From an uncultured Prevotella sp. (GTDB lineage Bacteria > Bacteroidota > Bacteroidia > Bacteroidales > Bacteroidaceae), in contig CAKQFW010000140.1 in assembly GCA_934230965.1 (NCBI GenBank), positions 1 to 5,379 of the forward strand: a stretch of 5,379 nt of DNA, read 5' to 3'. How positions within the stretch are numbered: the stretch's first letter is position 1; every line of letters begins with the position of its first letter. The notes beneath the pieces are model-generated. The model did not search any database, was not told the DNA's origin, and saw only the letters and a list, made by a program, of their open reading frames with translations. Shown in pieces: positions 1 through 5,379 of the stretch. A program made the translations under genes and the position numbers.

Positions 1-1983
1 GGTAATCGTTTGTATCTTGGCGACTTAAAAGGTAGCGTTAAGGGTGCCACCTCATTCACTTATGACGCGGCTACCGAAGAAGGACTACAACAATATCTTT
101 ATCAGGCTTTGGTGGGCACAAACGCTTCGGGCTCTTCAGATGCTATTGTTTCAACACCTGTGCTTGTGGGCAAACCGTATAGTTTGCCTGTGCGCGAAGA
201 TTATACTGAAGGTAATATCAACTATTTTTGGTCGTATAATATATCAGACAATGGCGGAAATAATAGTTCTGCAGTAGGAGTCTCCATGGTAGGTGCCAAC
301 GATGATTACCAAATGTGTTTCCGCTCCATGATGGACGATTTTGCGGCCATGACGTCGGGCAAGATAGATATTAAGGGTTGTGACAATCCCACCCTTACGT
401 TCTTTTTGAAGAGCGAAGCCACAGCGGGCACCTTTACGCCCTATGTGCAAACAAGTGATGGCGTATGTGTTTATCTCGACGAAATTGCCATGACAGCCCC
501 TTCAGACGGGTGGACTAAATATATTTATGACCTTAACGCCTGTTTGGGTGCTAACTGGATACAGAAACAGAAGTGGGTGCAGTTTGGCTTCCACTTTGCC
601 GACCTCGGTAGCACTACTGAGCAAAAGGTGTATCTCGACGATATAAGCATTGCCGACCAAAAGGCGGTAGACCTGGCGGCAACACTGGTGAATGTGCCCG
701 AAACGATTGAGAAAGGACAGAGCAGCACTGCTGCCGTGAGGGTGCGCAACTATGGTAGCCAAGCTGTAGACAGTTATGTTTTGAAGATAACCATTGGAGA
801 TAAGGAGGTGTTGAACGAAACAAAGAATAGTACACTGGGCTCGTTTGGCACTCACACCTATCCGCTTGAAATTAATCCTTCTATCCTTGAACAGGCCGAC
901 AAAGCCACTGTAAAGGTTGAAGTAATAGCCGCTGATGATGCTTTGGCCGATAACAACGTGGCCTCTGCCGATGTGCAGTTTACCTCGCCCGACCTCCTCC
1001 CCGCCACCGACCTGGCCGTGACCAAGACTGCCTCGGCTCAAACATTGGCATGGAAGGCGCCCGCCAGTGTGCGCACCTTTGTTGATAGCTTTGAACAAGA
1101 ACCCGACTGGGCAACCAGCGGCATAGGCAACTGGACGATGGTAGACGTTGATGGTGGTCTTTGTAGTGGATTGTATAATGGTATAGCCTATGGTAGTGAA
1201 AACACTGCCTTTGCCTTTACCGTCTTCAATCCTTACAACTATGGTGGCTACAATATTACATCAGATTTTCCCTGTACCAAGCCCAAGAGTGGTAATAAAT
1301 CGCTTGCTGCCTTCTATAGCTTTACTGCTGACATGAATAAGATAGTACCATCTGACAATTGGCTCATCAGTCCTGAGTTGAGCGAACAGGAACAGGAGAT
1401 AAGCTTCTGGGCAAATAACTTGTATGTGGCTTATGAAAACAGTGTAAGTGCATATCCTGAGTATTTTGACATACTTTATTCTACCACAGATACTAATATC
1501 GAAAGCTTTGTGCAGATAGGCGAAACCTATACACAAGAGAATGGAACGTGGAGTGAGTATAAGGCACAGTTGCCTGATGGAGCAAAGTATTTTGCTATTC
1601 ATCACAAAGCAGGAGCTAAGCAGAACTTCTTGTTCATGATTGATGATGTAACATACACCATAAAGAACCTGAAGGTGCTGAAGTATAACATCTACCGCGA
1701 TGGCACATTGCTTGCCAGCACTACTGCCCCCACCTATGTTGATAACAGCGCTGGCACGGCCGACCACCTGTATCAGGTAACCACCGTTTATGAGGGTAAC
1801 CTTGAGAGTCTGCCTGTAACCGTGAAAGACGGTACCTCTGGCATCGTTACCATCAACGCCCAAGGCACCAACGCCATTCAGGGATTCTACACCATCGATG
1901 GCAAGAAGTTGCAGCAGCCTATCAAGGGCATTAATCTTGTGAAGATGCAAGACGGAAGCGTGACGAAGATGGTGAAGAAGTAA
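1..1983 (+). CDS. Large secreted multidomain surface protein with cleaved-adhesin/choice-of-anchor J domains and T9SS-type tail (5' truncated)
   Basis: The reading frame is open from base 1 and reads in as GNRLYLGDLKG, so the true start is upstream; the TTG at 10 is not a credible start. Numbering from base 10 (657 residues), residues 1-50 look like the end of a fibronectin type III (FN3) unit. About 55-215 is a jelly-roll domain ending in VYLDDISI. About 218-330 is a CARDB/Ig-like module (NYGSQAVDSYVLKI). An FN3 strand (ATDLAVTKTASAQTLAWKAP) then leads into a clear cleaved-adhesin domain at about 356-552, with DSFEQEPDW, DNWLISPEL and MIDDVTY. The FN3 fold resumes at KYNIYRDGTLLAST. The last 47 residues (GFYTIDGKKLQQPIKGINLV, then MVKK) resemble a type A T9SS sorting domain. 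Related domains occur in Porphyromonas gingipains and HagA. Adhesion or matrix binding is therefore likely, but an N-terminal enzyme domain outside the window cannot be excluded. Confidence 0.85.
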   Translation, partial: GNRLYLGDLKGSVKGATSFTYDAATEEGLQQYLYQALVGTNASGSSDAIVSTPVLVGKPYSLPVREDYTEGNINYFWSYNISDNGGNNSSAVGVSMVGANDDYQMCFRSMMDDFAAMTSGKIDIKGCDNPTLTFFLKSEATAGTFTPYVQTSDGVCVYLDEIAMTAPSDGWTKYIYDLNACLGANWIQKQKWVQFGFHFADLGSTTEQKVYLDDISIADQKAVDLAATLVNVPETIEKGQSSTAAVRVRNYGSQAVDSYVLKITIGDKEVLNETKNSTLGSFGTHTYPLEINPSILEQADKATVKVEVIAADDALADNNVASADVQFTSPDLLPATDLAVTKTASAQTLAWKAPASVRTFVDSFEQEPDWATSGIGNWTMVDVDGGLCSGLYNGIAYGSENTAFAFTVFNPYNYGGYNITSDFPCTKPKSGNKSLAAFYSFTADMNKIVPSDNWLISPELSEQEQEISFWANNLYVAYENSVSAYPEYFDILYSTTDTNIESFVQIGETYTQENGTWSEYKAQLPDGAKYFAIHHKAGAKQNFLFMIDDVTYTIKNLKVLKYNIYRDGTLLASTTAPTYVDNSAGTADHLYQVTTVYEGNLESLPVTVKDGTSGIVTINAQGTNAIQGFYTIDGKKLQQPIKGINLVKMQDGSVTKMVKK

Positions 1984-2013
1984 GGAAACGTGCCGAAGCC
2001 GTGAATATGTAAG

Positions 2014-2040
2014 TGAGGTAAAGTAATAACAGATACCTCA
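2014..2040. other. Small hairpin downstream of the surface-protein gene
   Basis: TGAGGTA (2014-2020) and TACCTCA (2034-2040) form a perfect 7-bp inverted repeat around a 13-nt loop, about 30 bp after the stop codon. No T-run follows it, so it is not a classical terminator by itself. It lies just before the larger hairpin at 2056-2127 and may help protect the mRNA 3' end. It could also be chance. Confidence 0.35.
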
Positions 2041-2055
2041 ACAACATAGAACAAC

Positions 2056-2134
2056 AAAGGGACAACAATAACAACGTGTTTCATACATAATGGTATAAGA
2101 AAGCATTGTTGTTATTGTTGTCCCTTTTCTTATT
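2056..2134. terminator. Long-stem intrinsic terminator between convergent genes
   Basis: The left arm AAAGGGACAACAATAACAAC (2056-2075) is the exact reverse complement of 2108-2127, a perfect 20-bp stem with a 32-nt loop. On the + strand the right arm runs into TTTT (2125-2128) and a T-rich stretch, consistent with termination of the surface-protein transcript. The pairing can extend: GAACAAC (2049-2055) also complements GTTGTTC (2135-2141) across a 7-nt bulge. The genes on either side converge, so the structure may serve both strands, although the minus-strand U-run is only three bases long. Confidence 0.75.
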
Positions 2135-2238
2135 GTTGTTCTTTAGTTGTTATTCTTTAGTTGTTATTGCTATTCTTTAGTTGTTATTGTTGTTCTTTAG
2201 TTGTTATTGTTGTTCTATAGTTGTTATTGTTGTTTTGG
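2132..2238. repeat. Tandem array of a 20-bp T-rich unit (about 5 copies)
   Basis: The consensus unit is ATTGTTGTTCTTTAGTTGTT. Copies lie at 2132-2151 (exact), 2152-2165 (6 bases missing), 2166-2185 (two substitutions), 2186-2205 (exact) and 2206-2225 (one substitution, CTATAG). A partial copy, ATTGTTGTT, begins at 2226. The units abut directly with no spacers. The same words form the terminator arm next to the array, and 2040-2055 is nearly the reverse complement of 2209-2225. Read from the minus strand, as the 3' tail of the hydrolase mRNA, the array is a CAAC-rich and probably unstructured stretch. No gene is supported here. Confidence 0.9.
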
Positions 2239-2284
2239 TTCAGATAATATTGTTGTGTTTTCAGACCTTCAATCCACCGCCTCT

Positions 2285-3280
2285 TTACTGTCCGCCAAGG
2301 CGTTCAAAGAAGGTGATGATTTCTTCCCATGTTTTAAATTCGTCGCTGCCCCATACCACGGTGGTGCCCATAAATTCGGGGTGGGGGTGGGCCGAGATGA
2401 GGTAGTCGCCGTAGAGCAATGCCAACTGATTGGTGTAGATGACGTGCCCCCAAGCGGGCGTACTGAGATATTGGTCTACCCATGCTTGCACGTCGGCCAT
2501 ACAGGTGGGTGTGTTGCTGGGCGATGGTGCTACCACATACACGTTATAATGCTCGATAAGCATCTCAAAGGCTTTGTGCATGCTGGCTGTGGCGTGTCCG
2601 TAGCTGTCGTGCAGCGTTTCGTATTGTATGTAGATGATGGGGCGCTCGCGTTTCTCCTGTCGGTCGTCAATCCAGCGTATCACGGGTATGAGATAATGAA
2701 ACGCCACCTTGTCGGTAAGGCGGTGCTCGCCATGAAACGACATGCCGTTAGGGTAGAACTGAGCGAAGAGTGGGAAGGTGTGCACCAAGGGGTCGGCATC
2801 GCCAAAGAGGCCATACACGCGCTGGCGGTCGTCCTCGTCGATGTTTTCAAAGCAGTGGGTGGTGGCTTCGGCATACTCCTTCACCAGCGCCTTGGTTACG
2901 ATAAAGTCTTGCACGCCATCTTTGCGCGGGTTCTGAAAGGTTTGCTTGCCTATCATGCCGTGCTCGCCCATGGTGGCGCCCATCTCAAAGGCAGGATTTA
3001 CCAGTATGCGGTCGGTACCCCTCAGCTGCTCGGTATACATGCCGCCCATTGAGGTGCCTATGATAAGGTCGGGTTGTTCGTTTTGTTGCATATCGCGCAG
3101 CAGGGCCATAGCCTCGGTGGGGTGCAACGGTAGGTCTTCGGCTATCACTGTGGCGTTAGGCATGAGGGTGCGCAGCATGGTTACAGTGCCCGACTGTGCC
3201 GATGAACCGAAACCATGCACATACATTATTTTCTTTCCCGACATCAGGTCGGGGTATTGTTTCAAATACGGGTTTTCCAT
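2285..3280 (-). CDS. YqiA/YcfP-type alpha/beta hydrolase fused to a degenerate NT5C/HAD-like domain
   Basis: This is a 331-residue protein with no signal peptide or membrane segment, so probably cytoplasmic. Residues 16-205 are an alpha/beta hydrolase of the YqiA/YcfP (UPF0227) kind. An oxyanion-type HGFG lies at 22-25, and the nucleophile elbow G-T-S-M-G-G at 75-80 gives Ser77. A likely acid is at D161 or D163, and the catalytic His is probably H186 in HGEHR. YqiA proteins are esterases, but the substrate here is unknown. Residues about 213-328 align from memory with the 5'(3')-deoxyribonucleotidase NT5C fold (NVYVVAPSPS, LLYGDYLISAHP, GSDEFKTWEEI). However, the catalytic aspartates are replaced (IYIQYETL; ISAHP), suggesting a pseudo-enzyme or binding domain. 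The ATG at 3280 is favoured by AAAGGA 8 nt upstream. The gene converges on the surface-protein gene and has its own 267-bp upstream region. Confidence is high for the hydrolase and moderate for the second domain. Confidence 0.85.
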   Translation of the reverse strand: MENPYLKQYPDLMSGKKIMYVHGFGSSAQSGTVTMLRTLMPNATVIAEDLPLHPTEAMALLRDMQQNEQPDLIIGTSMGGMYTEQLRGTDRILVNPAFEMGATMGEHGMIGKQTFQNPRKDGVQDFIVTKALVKEYAEATTHCFENIDEDDRQRVYGLFGDADPLVHTFPLFAQFYPNGMSFHGEHRLTDKVAFHYLIPVIRWIDDRQEKRERPIIYIQYETLHDSYGHATASMHKAFEMLIEHYNVYVVAPSPSNTPTCMADVQAWVDQYLSTPAWGHVIYTNQLALLYGDYLISAHPHPEFMGTTVVWGSDEFKTWEEIITFFERLGGQ

Positions 3281-3288
3281 CTTGTTTA

Positions 3289-3294
3289 TCCTTT
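3289..3294 (-). promoter_or_regulatory. Shine-Dalgarno-like site of the hydrolase gene
   Basis: On the minus strand AAAGGA lies 8 nt before the ATG at 3280, which supports that start. It overlaps one of two direct copies of ATTGTAAA (3293-3300 and 3311-3318, 18 bp apart), so a factor bound to these repeats could affect initiation. That last point is speculative. Confidence 0.5.
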
Positions 3295-3336
3295 TACAAT
3301 CACTCTTTAGTTTACAATTATATTATATACTTAATT

Positions 3337-3349
3337 CGCGCTTTGCGCG
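3337..3349. other. Short GC hairpin CGCGC-TTT-GCGCG
   Basis: A perfect 5-bp GC stem with a 3-nt loop stands out in an otherwise very A/T-rich leader, 57-69 bp upstream of the hydrolase start. It may be a structured 5' UTR element or a protein site. No T-run makes it a terminator for the hydrolase's own transcript. Confidence 0.4.
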
Positions 3350-3355
3350 TTTTAT

Positions 3356-3394
3356 ATTAATGTATAATTAATGTTCAATTAATGGACATTAATG
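3356..3394. promoter_or_regulatory. Four helically phased ATTAATG heptamers upstream of the hydrolase
   Basis: Exact ATTAATG copies start at 3356, 3367, 3378 and 3388, with spacings of 11, 11 and 10 bp, about one helical turn each. The array is 76-114 bp upstream of the hydrolase start. The second and fourth copies extend to a 12-bp direct repeat, ATTAATGTTCAA (3367-3378 and 3388-3399). The third and fourth form the palindrome TTAATG-GA-CATTAA (3379-3392). This is consistent with an operator or upstream activating array, or with intrinsically curved DNA. No regulator is identified, and low-complexity A/T sequence is the alternative. Confidence 0.45.
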
Positions 3395-3408
3395 TTCAAC
3401 CCCACTGA

Positions 3409-3425
3409 GCAATGCTGCGCATTGC
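3409..3425. other. Short hairpin GCAATG-CTGCG-CATTGC
   Basis: A perfect 6-bp stem with a 5-nt loop lies just outside the phased heptamer array, on the side away from the hydrolase gene. Together with the CGCGC hairpin at 3337-3349 it brackets the array. Its function is unknown. Confidence 0.4.
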
Positions 3426-3483
3426 GAATAAATAATAATAGGGATGTATTGTTATTTCTTATTCATGTTACTCAATAATGTAT

Positions 3484-3520
3484 TAAAAAGGAGCCTACGC
3501 CGAAATGGTCGCAGGCCCCT
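3484..3520 (-). terminator. Rho-independent terminator of the secreted nuclease gene
   Basis: Read on the minus strand, AGGGGCCTGCG (3510-3520) pairs with CGTAGGCTCCT (3489-3499). The 11-bp GC-rich stem includes two G-U wobbles and a 10-nt loop, and is followed by a run of five U (3485-3489). It lies 28 bp past the nuclease stop codon. A separate small palindrome, CGTAAT-T-ATTACG (3523-3535), sits between the stop and this stem. The terminator should separate the nuclease transcript from the hydrolase gene downstream. Confidence 0.85.
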
Positions 3521-3547
3521 AACGTAATTATTACGGTAACTGAGAGG

Positions 3548-5029
3548 TTATCTTATCATTTTCCATGTGTTTTGTCCCTGTCGCACAATAACGATGCCCT
3601 TGCCTTGGTGGCCTGTGGGCAGCTGACGTCCGTTTAGGTCGTACACCTTATACGGCTTGTTGGCGTCGAAGGTGGCAGAAGAAGTGCTCACGGTGTTGAT
3701 GCCCGTGCTGATGACTTTAGTGCCTGTTATCGCCATGTCGCGTATCTCCCATGTGGGCGAAACGCTGGTGTTGCTGGTATAGTGGAAACCAATTTTTATC
3801 TTCTTGCCCACCCAGGGGGTGAGGTCGATGGCGCCCGATTCGTTAAACTCCCATGAGTTGCCAGCGGGCCATACGATGCCGTTGAGTGGGGTATAGCTGT
3901 CGCCGTCAACCACCTCAACGCTCAAGAACGAGGCAGGAGAGGTGCAGAAGTTTAAGGCGTGCGAGAACTTCAGCGTGGCGGTTGTGAAGCTCACAAGGTT
4001 AATCTCGGGCGAGTAGAGGTAGCTTTCGCTTGCAGTTTTCCCGCCTACAAAGCTGGTGCCCTTCCATCCATATTGAGGAGTGTTTACCCATACCTTTGAG
4101 GCCTCAGGGCCGCTGATGGCTACGGGTGTGAAGCCGCCATCGCCCTTCTTCAGGTTGGCAACATAGGCTACGCAATCAAAGGGTTTGTCCTTGGTGGCCA
4201 GGTGTTCAGAGGTGGCTGTCTTTGCAGGGTCGAAGGCATAGTTGATGCTGTCGCCCCAGATATATTCCATGAGGTTGGGGAAGTCGATAAACGGGTTACG
4301 GTTGCCTTGAATGGCATAAACAGCGTTGTTGCGGTCTACCTCGATAGAGGTTACGGGGTCGGCTTTGGCCCAATCAATATACATGGTGTAAGCCCACTTC
4401 TTCAGCGTGGGCCACGTGTTGTTCTCAAGCGAGTTGAGGCCATGAGCGTTGGTCCATGTATAGTCTTGATAGGCGGTTACCATATACATATATACGCGCG
4501 CGAAGTCGCCCTTCCACTTATCGTTAGGCTCCCACACCGTGAAGCCCAGGTTGCTGGCACCCACCTTGGTGCAGCCGTTGTCGGTTGATGCTTTTTGCAC
4601 CTTGCCCATGCTCCAGTTGCCCTTCGCTTTATTTATTTTCTGCTCGCTGGGCATCAGGTGGTGTAGGTCTCTGTAGGCTTGCACTTCGGTGCCGCCCCAC
4701 CAGCTTTTGGGAAACGAGTGCTCAATGTTAGTGCCTTGTACCGAACTGCCGTGGCCGTTAAACGGTCGGATGTCGTTCGAGTAGCGATCAATCACGTTGC
4801 CGTTATCGTTATCGGTGTAGTAGAAACCCCACCATGTGCAGCCCATGCCGCTACCGTATGCCAGCGTCTGGGCATCTTTAATAATATTGAAGGCGGCGGT
4901 TTTCAGCTCGGCACCCTTCTTTCCGCGCAGTGCATCATAATAGCCCGCAGGTATTTGTGCCCATGTATAGCTGATGGTCATAAGCATGGCCAGCGTCAAT
5001 AATATACGTTTAGTAAATGTTTGCTTCAT
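3548..5029 (-). CDS. Secreted endonuclease I family nuclease with jelly-roll domain and T9SS-type tail
   Basis: This is a 493-residue secreted protein. Residues 1-24 are a signal peptide (KR, then a hydrophobic core), with likely cleavage after TWA and Q25 at the mature N-terminus. Residues about 30-265 match endonuclease I (EndA/Vvn type): NIEHSFPKSWWGG at 101-113, with E103 as metal ligand and H104 as general base; DLHHLMPSEQKINKAKGN at 121-138; GDFARVYMYMV at 184-194; and NPFIDFPNLMEYIWG at 245-259. Such enzymes cut DNA, and often RNA, non-specifically with Mg2+. The family's usual Arg in the N-x-x-R-x-N segment appears to be Lys136. Residues about 307-437 form a choice-of-anchor J-like sandwich ending in PTWEIRDMAITG. 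Residues 460-493 (YKVYDLNGRQLPTG, KGIVIV, WKMIR) resemble a T9SS type A sorting tail. The core family is about 230-280 residues, so the extra length is these added modules. The start at 5029 gives a complete signal peptide and is preceded by AAAAATTT with no Shine-Dalgarno. Nutrient scavenging or degradation of extracellular DNA is inferred. Confidence 0.92.
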   Translation of the reverse strand: MKQTFTKRILLTLAMLMTISYTWAQIPAGYYDALRGKKGAELKTAAFNIIKDAQTLAYGSGMGCTWWGFYYTDNDNGNVIDRYSNDIRPFNGHGSSVQGTNIEHSFPKSWWGGTEVQAYRDLHHLMPSEQKINKAKGNWSMGKVQKASTDNGCTKVGASNLGFTVWEPNDKWKGDFARVYMYMVTAYQDYTWTNAHGLNSLENNTWPTLKKWAYTMYIDWAKADPVTSIEVDRNNAVYAIQGNRNPFIDFPNLMEYIWGDSINYAFDPAKTATSEHLATKDKPFDCVAYVANLKKGDGGFTPVAISGPEASKVWVNTPQYGWKGTSFVGGKTASESYLYSPEINLVSFTTATLKFSHALNFCTSPASFLSVEVVDGDSYTPLNGIVWPAGNSWEFNESGAIDLTPWVGKKIKIGFHYTSNTSVSPTWEIRDMAITGTKVISTGINTVSTSSATFDANKPYKVYDLNGRQLPTGHQGKGIVIVRQGQNTWKMIR

Positions 5030-5119
5030 AAATTTTTAATGGTTTGTATGGGTTAGTAATGATGTAGTGCAGCCTCGTGATGGCTGTCGAAACATGCTAT
5101 TTTGTTGTTGGGTTATAAC

Positions 5120-5166
5120 AAAAAAAGCAGCAGGAACACCGGTGAGAGTGCTTCTTGCTGCTTTTT
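5120..5166 (-). terminator. Rho-independent terminator after rpmH
   Basis: On the minus strand GCAGCAAGAA (5152-5161) pairs with TTCCTGCTGC (5127-5136) with one A-C mismatch. The loop is 15 nt, and seven U follow (5120-5126). A-rich sequence on the other side (5162-5166 read on the minus strand) lengthens the stem, so it may also work on the + strand. It lies about 50 nt after the rpmH stop. A 6-bp palindrome, ATCCTT-GTTTAAA-AAGGAT (5200-5218), touches the rpmH stop codon itself. The nuclease gene downstream therefore needs its own promoter in about 5030-5119, where I could not recognise one. Confidence 0.85.
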
Positions 5167-5217
5167 GTCGTCGTGAAGGACGAGCGATGTTTCGGGGTTA
5201 TCCTTGTTTAAAAAGGA

Positions 5218-5373
5218 TTATTTTCCGTGGTGCTCGTCAGATACTGTCAGTTTCTTGCGGCCATGAGCGCGGCGAGATGCCAGTACGCGACGACCATTCT
5301 TGGTAGCCATTCTCTCACGGAAGCCGTGCTTGTTCACTCTTCTTCTGTTGTGCGGCTGAAATGTTCTTTTCAT
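5218..5373 (-). CDS. rpmH: 50S ribosomal protein L34
   Basis: This is a complete 51-residue protein. It begins [12 protein letters not shown] and contains [20 protein letters not shown] and [10 protein letters not shown], the nearly invariant L34 signature, with the slightly extended C-terminus usual in Bacteroidales. It is highly basic, as expected for a small protein that binds 23S rRNA in the large ribosomal subunit. The ATG at 5373 is set by the universal MKRT start. Only 6 bases of leader remain in the window, so its promoter and upstream partner cannot be seen. The stop is TAA at 5218-5220, followed by a strong terminator. A His in RRAHGRKK replaces the Lys common in other L34 proteins. 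Confidence 0.97.
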   Translation of the reverse strand: MKRTFQPHNRRRVNKHGFRERMATKNGRRVLASRRAHGRKKLTVSDEHHGK

Positions 5374-5379
5374 TGTTTT

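Noticed and set aside
502..1098. Minus-strand open frame of 198 codons
   Set aside because: It lies wholly antisense to the surface-protein gene, and its translation shows no domain or credible start context.
1261..1950. Minus-strand open frame of 229 codons
   Set aside because: It is antisense to the cleaved-adhesin and tail region of the surface protein, has no recognisable motif and no supporting initiation site.
2132..2238. Possible CRISPR array or integron/attachment repeats
   Set aside because: The units are directly abutting tandem copies with no unique spacers, and no cas or integrase gene lies nearby. Slippage-type expansion explains them better.
2201..3052. Long + strand open frame (283 codons) opposite the hydrolase gene
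   Set aside because: It is antisense to a gene with clear catalytic motifs and begins inside the tandem repeat. Its product shows no recognisable domain, and it reflects the codon bias of the minus-strand gene.
3281..3547. Possible small RNA or small protein gene
   Set aside because: The hairpins are short, there is no start with a credible coding frame, and the only strong terminator belongs to the nuclease gene on the minus strand.
4202..4588. Plus-strand open frame of 128 codons
   Set aside because: It is a shadow of the endonuclease I catalytic domain on the opposite strand.
5030..5119. Promoter for the nuclease gene (Bacteroidetes -33 TTG / -7 TAnnTTTG)
   Set aside because: A promoter is expected here because the rpmH terminator precedes it, but I found no convincing match to the -7 motif on the minus strand, so none is annotated.
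5067..5306. Plus-strand open frame of 79 codons
   Set aside because: It runs through the rpmH terminator and antisense through most of rpmH. The L34 reading on the other strand is unambiguous.

Overview
The window looks like chromosomal DNA from a member of the Bacteroidales, most likely Prevotellaceae. This rests on three things visible here. Two predicted secreted proteins end in type IX secretion (T9SS)-style C-terminal tails and carry jelly-roll 'choice-of-anchor J / cleaved adhesin' domains. The 50S protein L34 at the right edge has the Bacteroidales-type sequence. The secreted nuclease start has an A/T-rich leader with no Shine-Dalgarno sequence. The genus is an inference.

Layout. (1) Bases 1-1983 (+) hold the 3' part of a large modular surface protein whose 5' end lies outside the window. 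(2) Bases 1984-2284 separate two convergent genes. They contain a small hairpin, a perfect 20-bp inverted repeat that should act as a terminator, and five copies of a 20-bp tandem repeat related in sequence to the hairpin arms. (3) Bases 2285-3280 (-) encode a cytoplasmic two-part protein: a YqiA/YcfP-type alpha/beta hydrolase fused to what looks like a catalytically dead NT5C/HAD-type domain. (4) Bases 3281-3547 are an A/T-rich intergenic region with a helically phased heptamer array, two short GC hairpins and the terminator of the next gene. (5) Bases 3548-5029 (-) encode a secreted endonuclease I family nuclease with a jelly-roll domain and a sorting tail. (6) Bases 5030-5217 contain the rpmH terminator and the nuclease leader. 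I see no clear Bacteroidetes promoter (-33 TTG / -7 TAnnTTTG) there. (7) Bases 5218-5373 (-) are rpmH, a 51-residue L34 gene complete within the window.

How they relate. The three minus-strand genes are each separated by about 190-270 bp. Terminators follow rpmH and the nuclease, so these are probably independent transcription units rather than an operon. The adhesin-like protein and the nuclease share a secretion route and an accessory domain type, suggesting that both act at the cell surface or outside the cell, on host, biofilm or dietary macromolecules and on DNA. The hydrolase has no signal peptide and is probably unrelated in function. I see no CRISPR array, tRNA, insertion sequence, phage or defence operon. 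The least ordinary items are the hydrolase/pseudo-HAD fusion, the repeat-expanded convergent terminator and the phased ATTAATG array.
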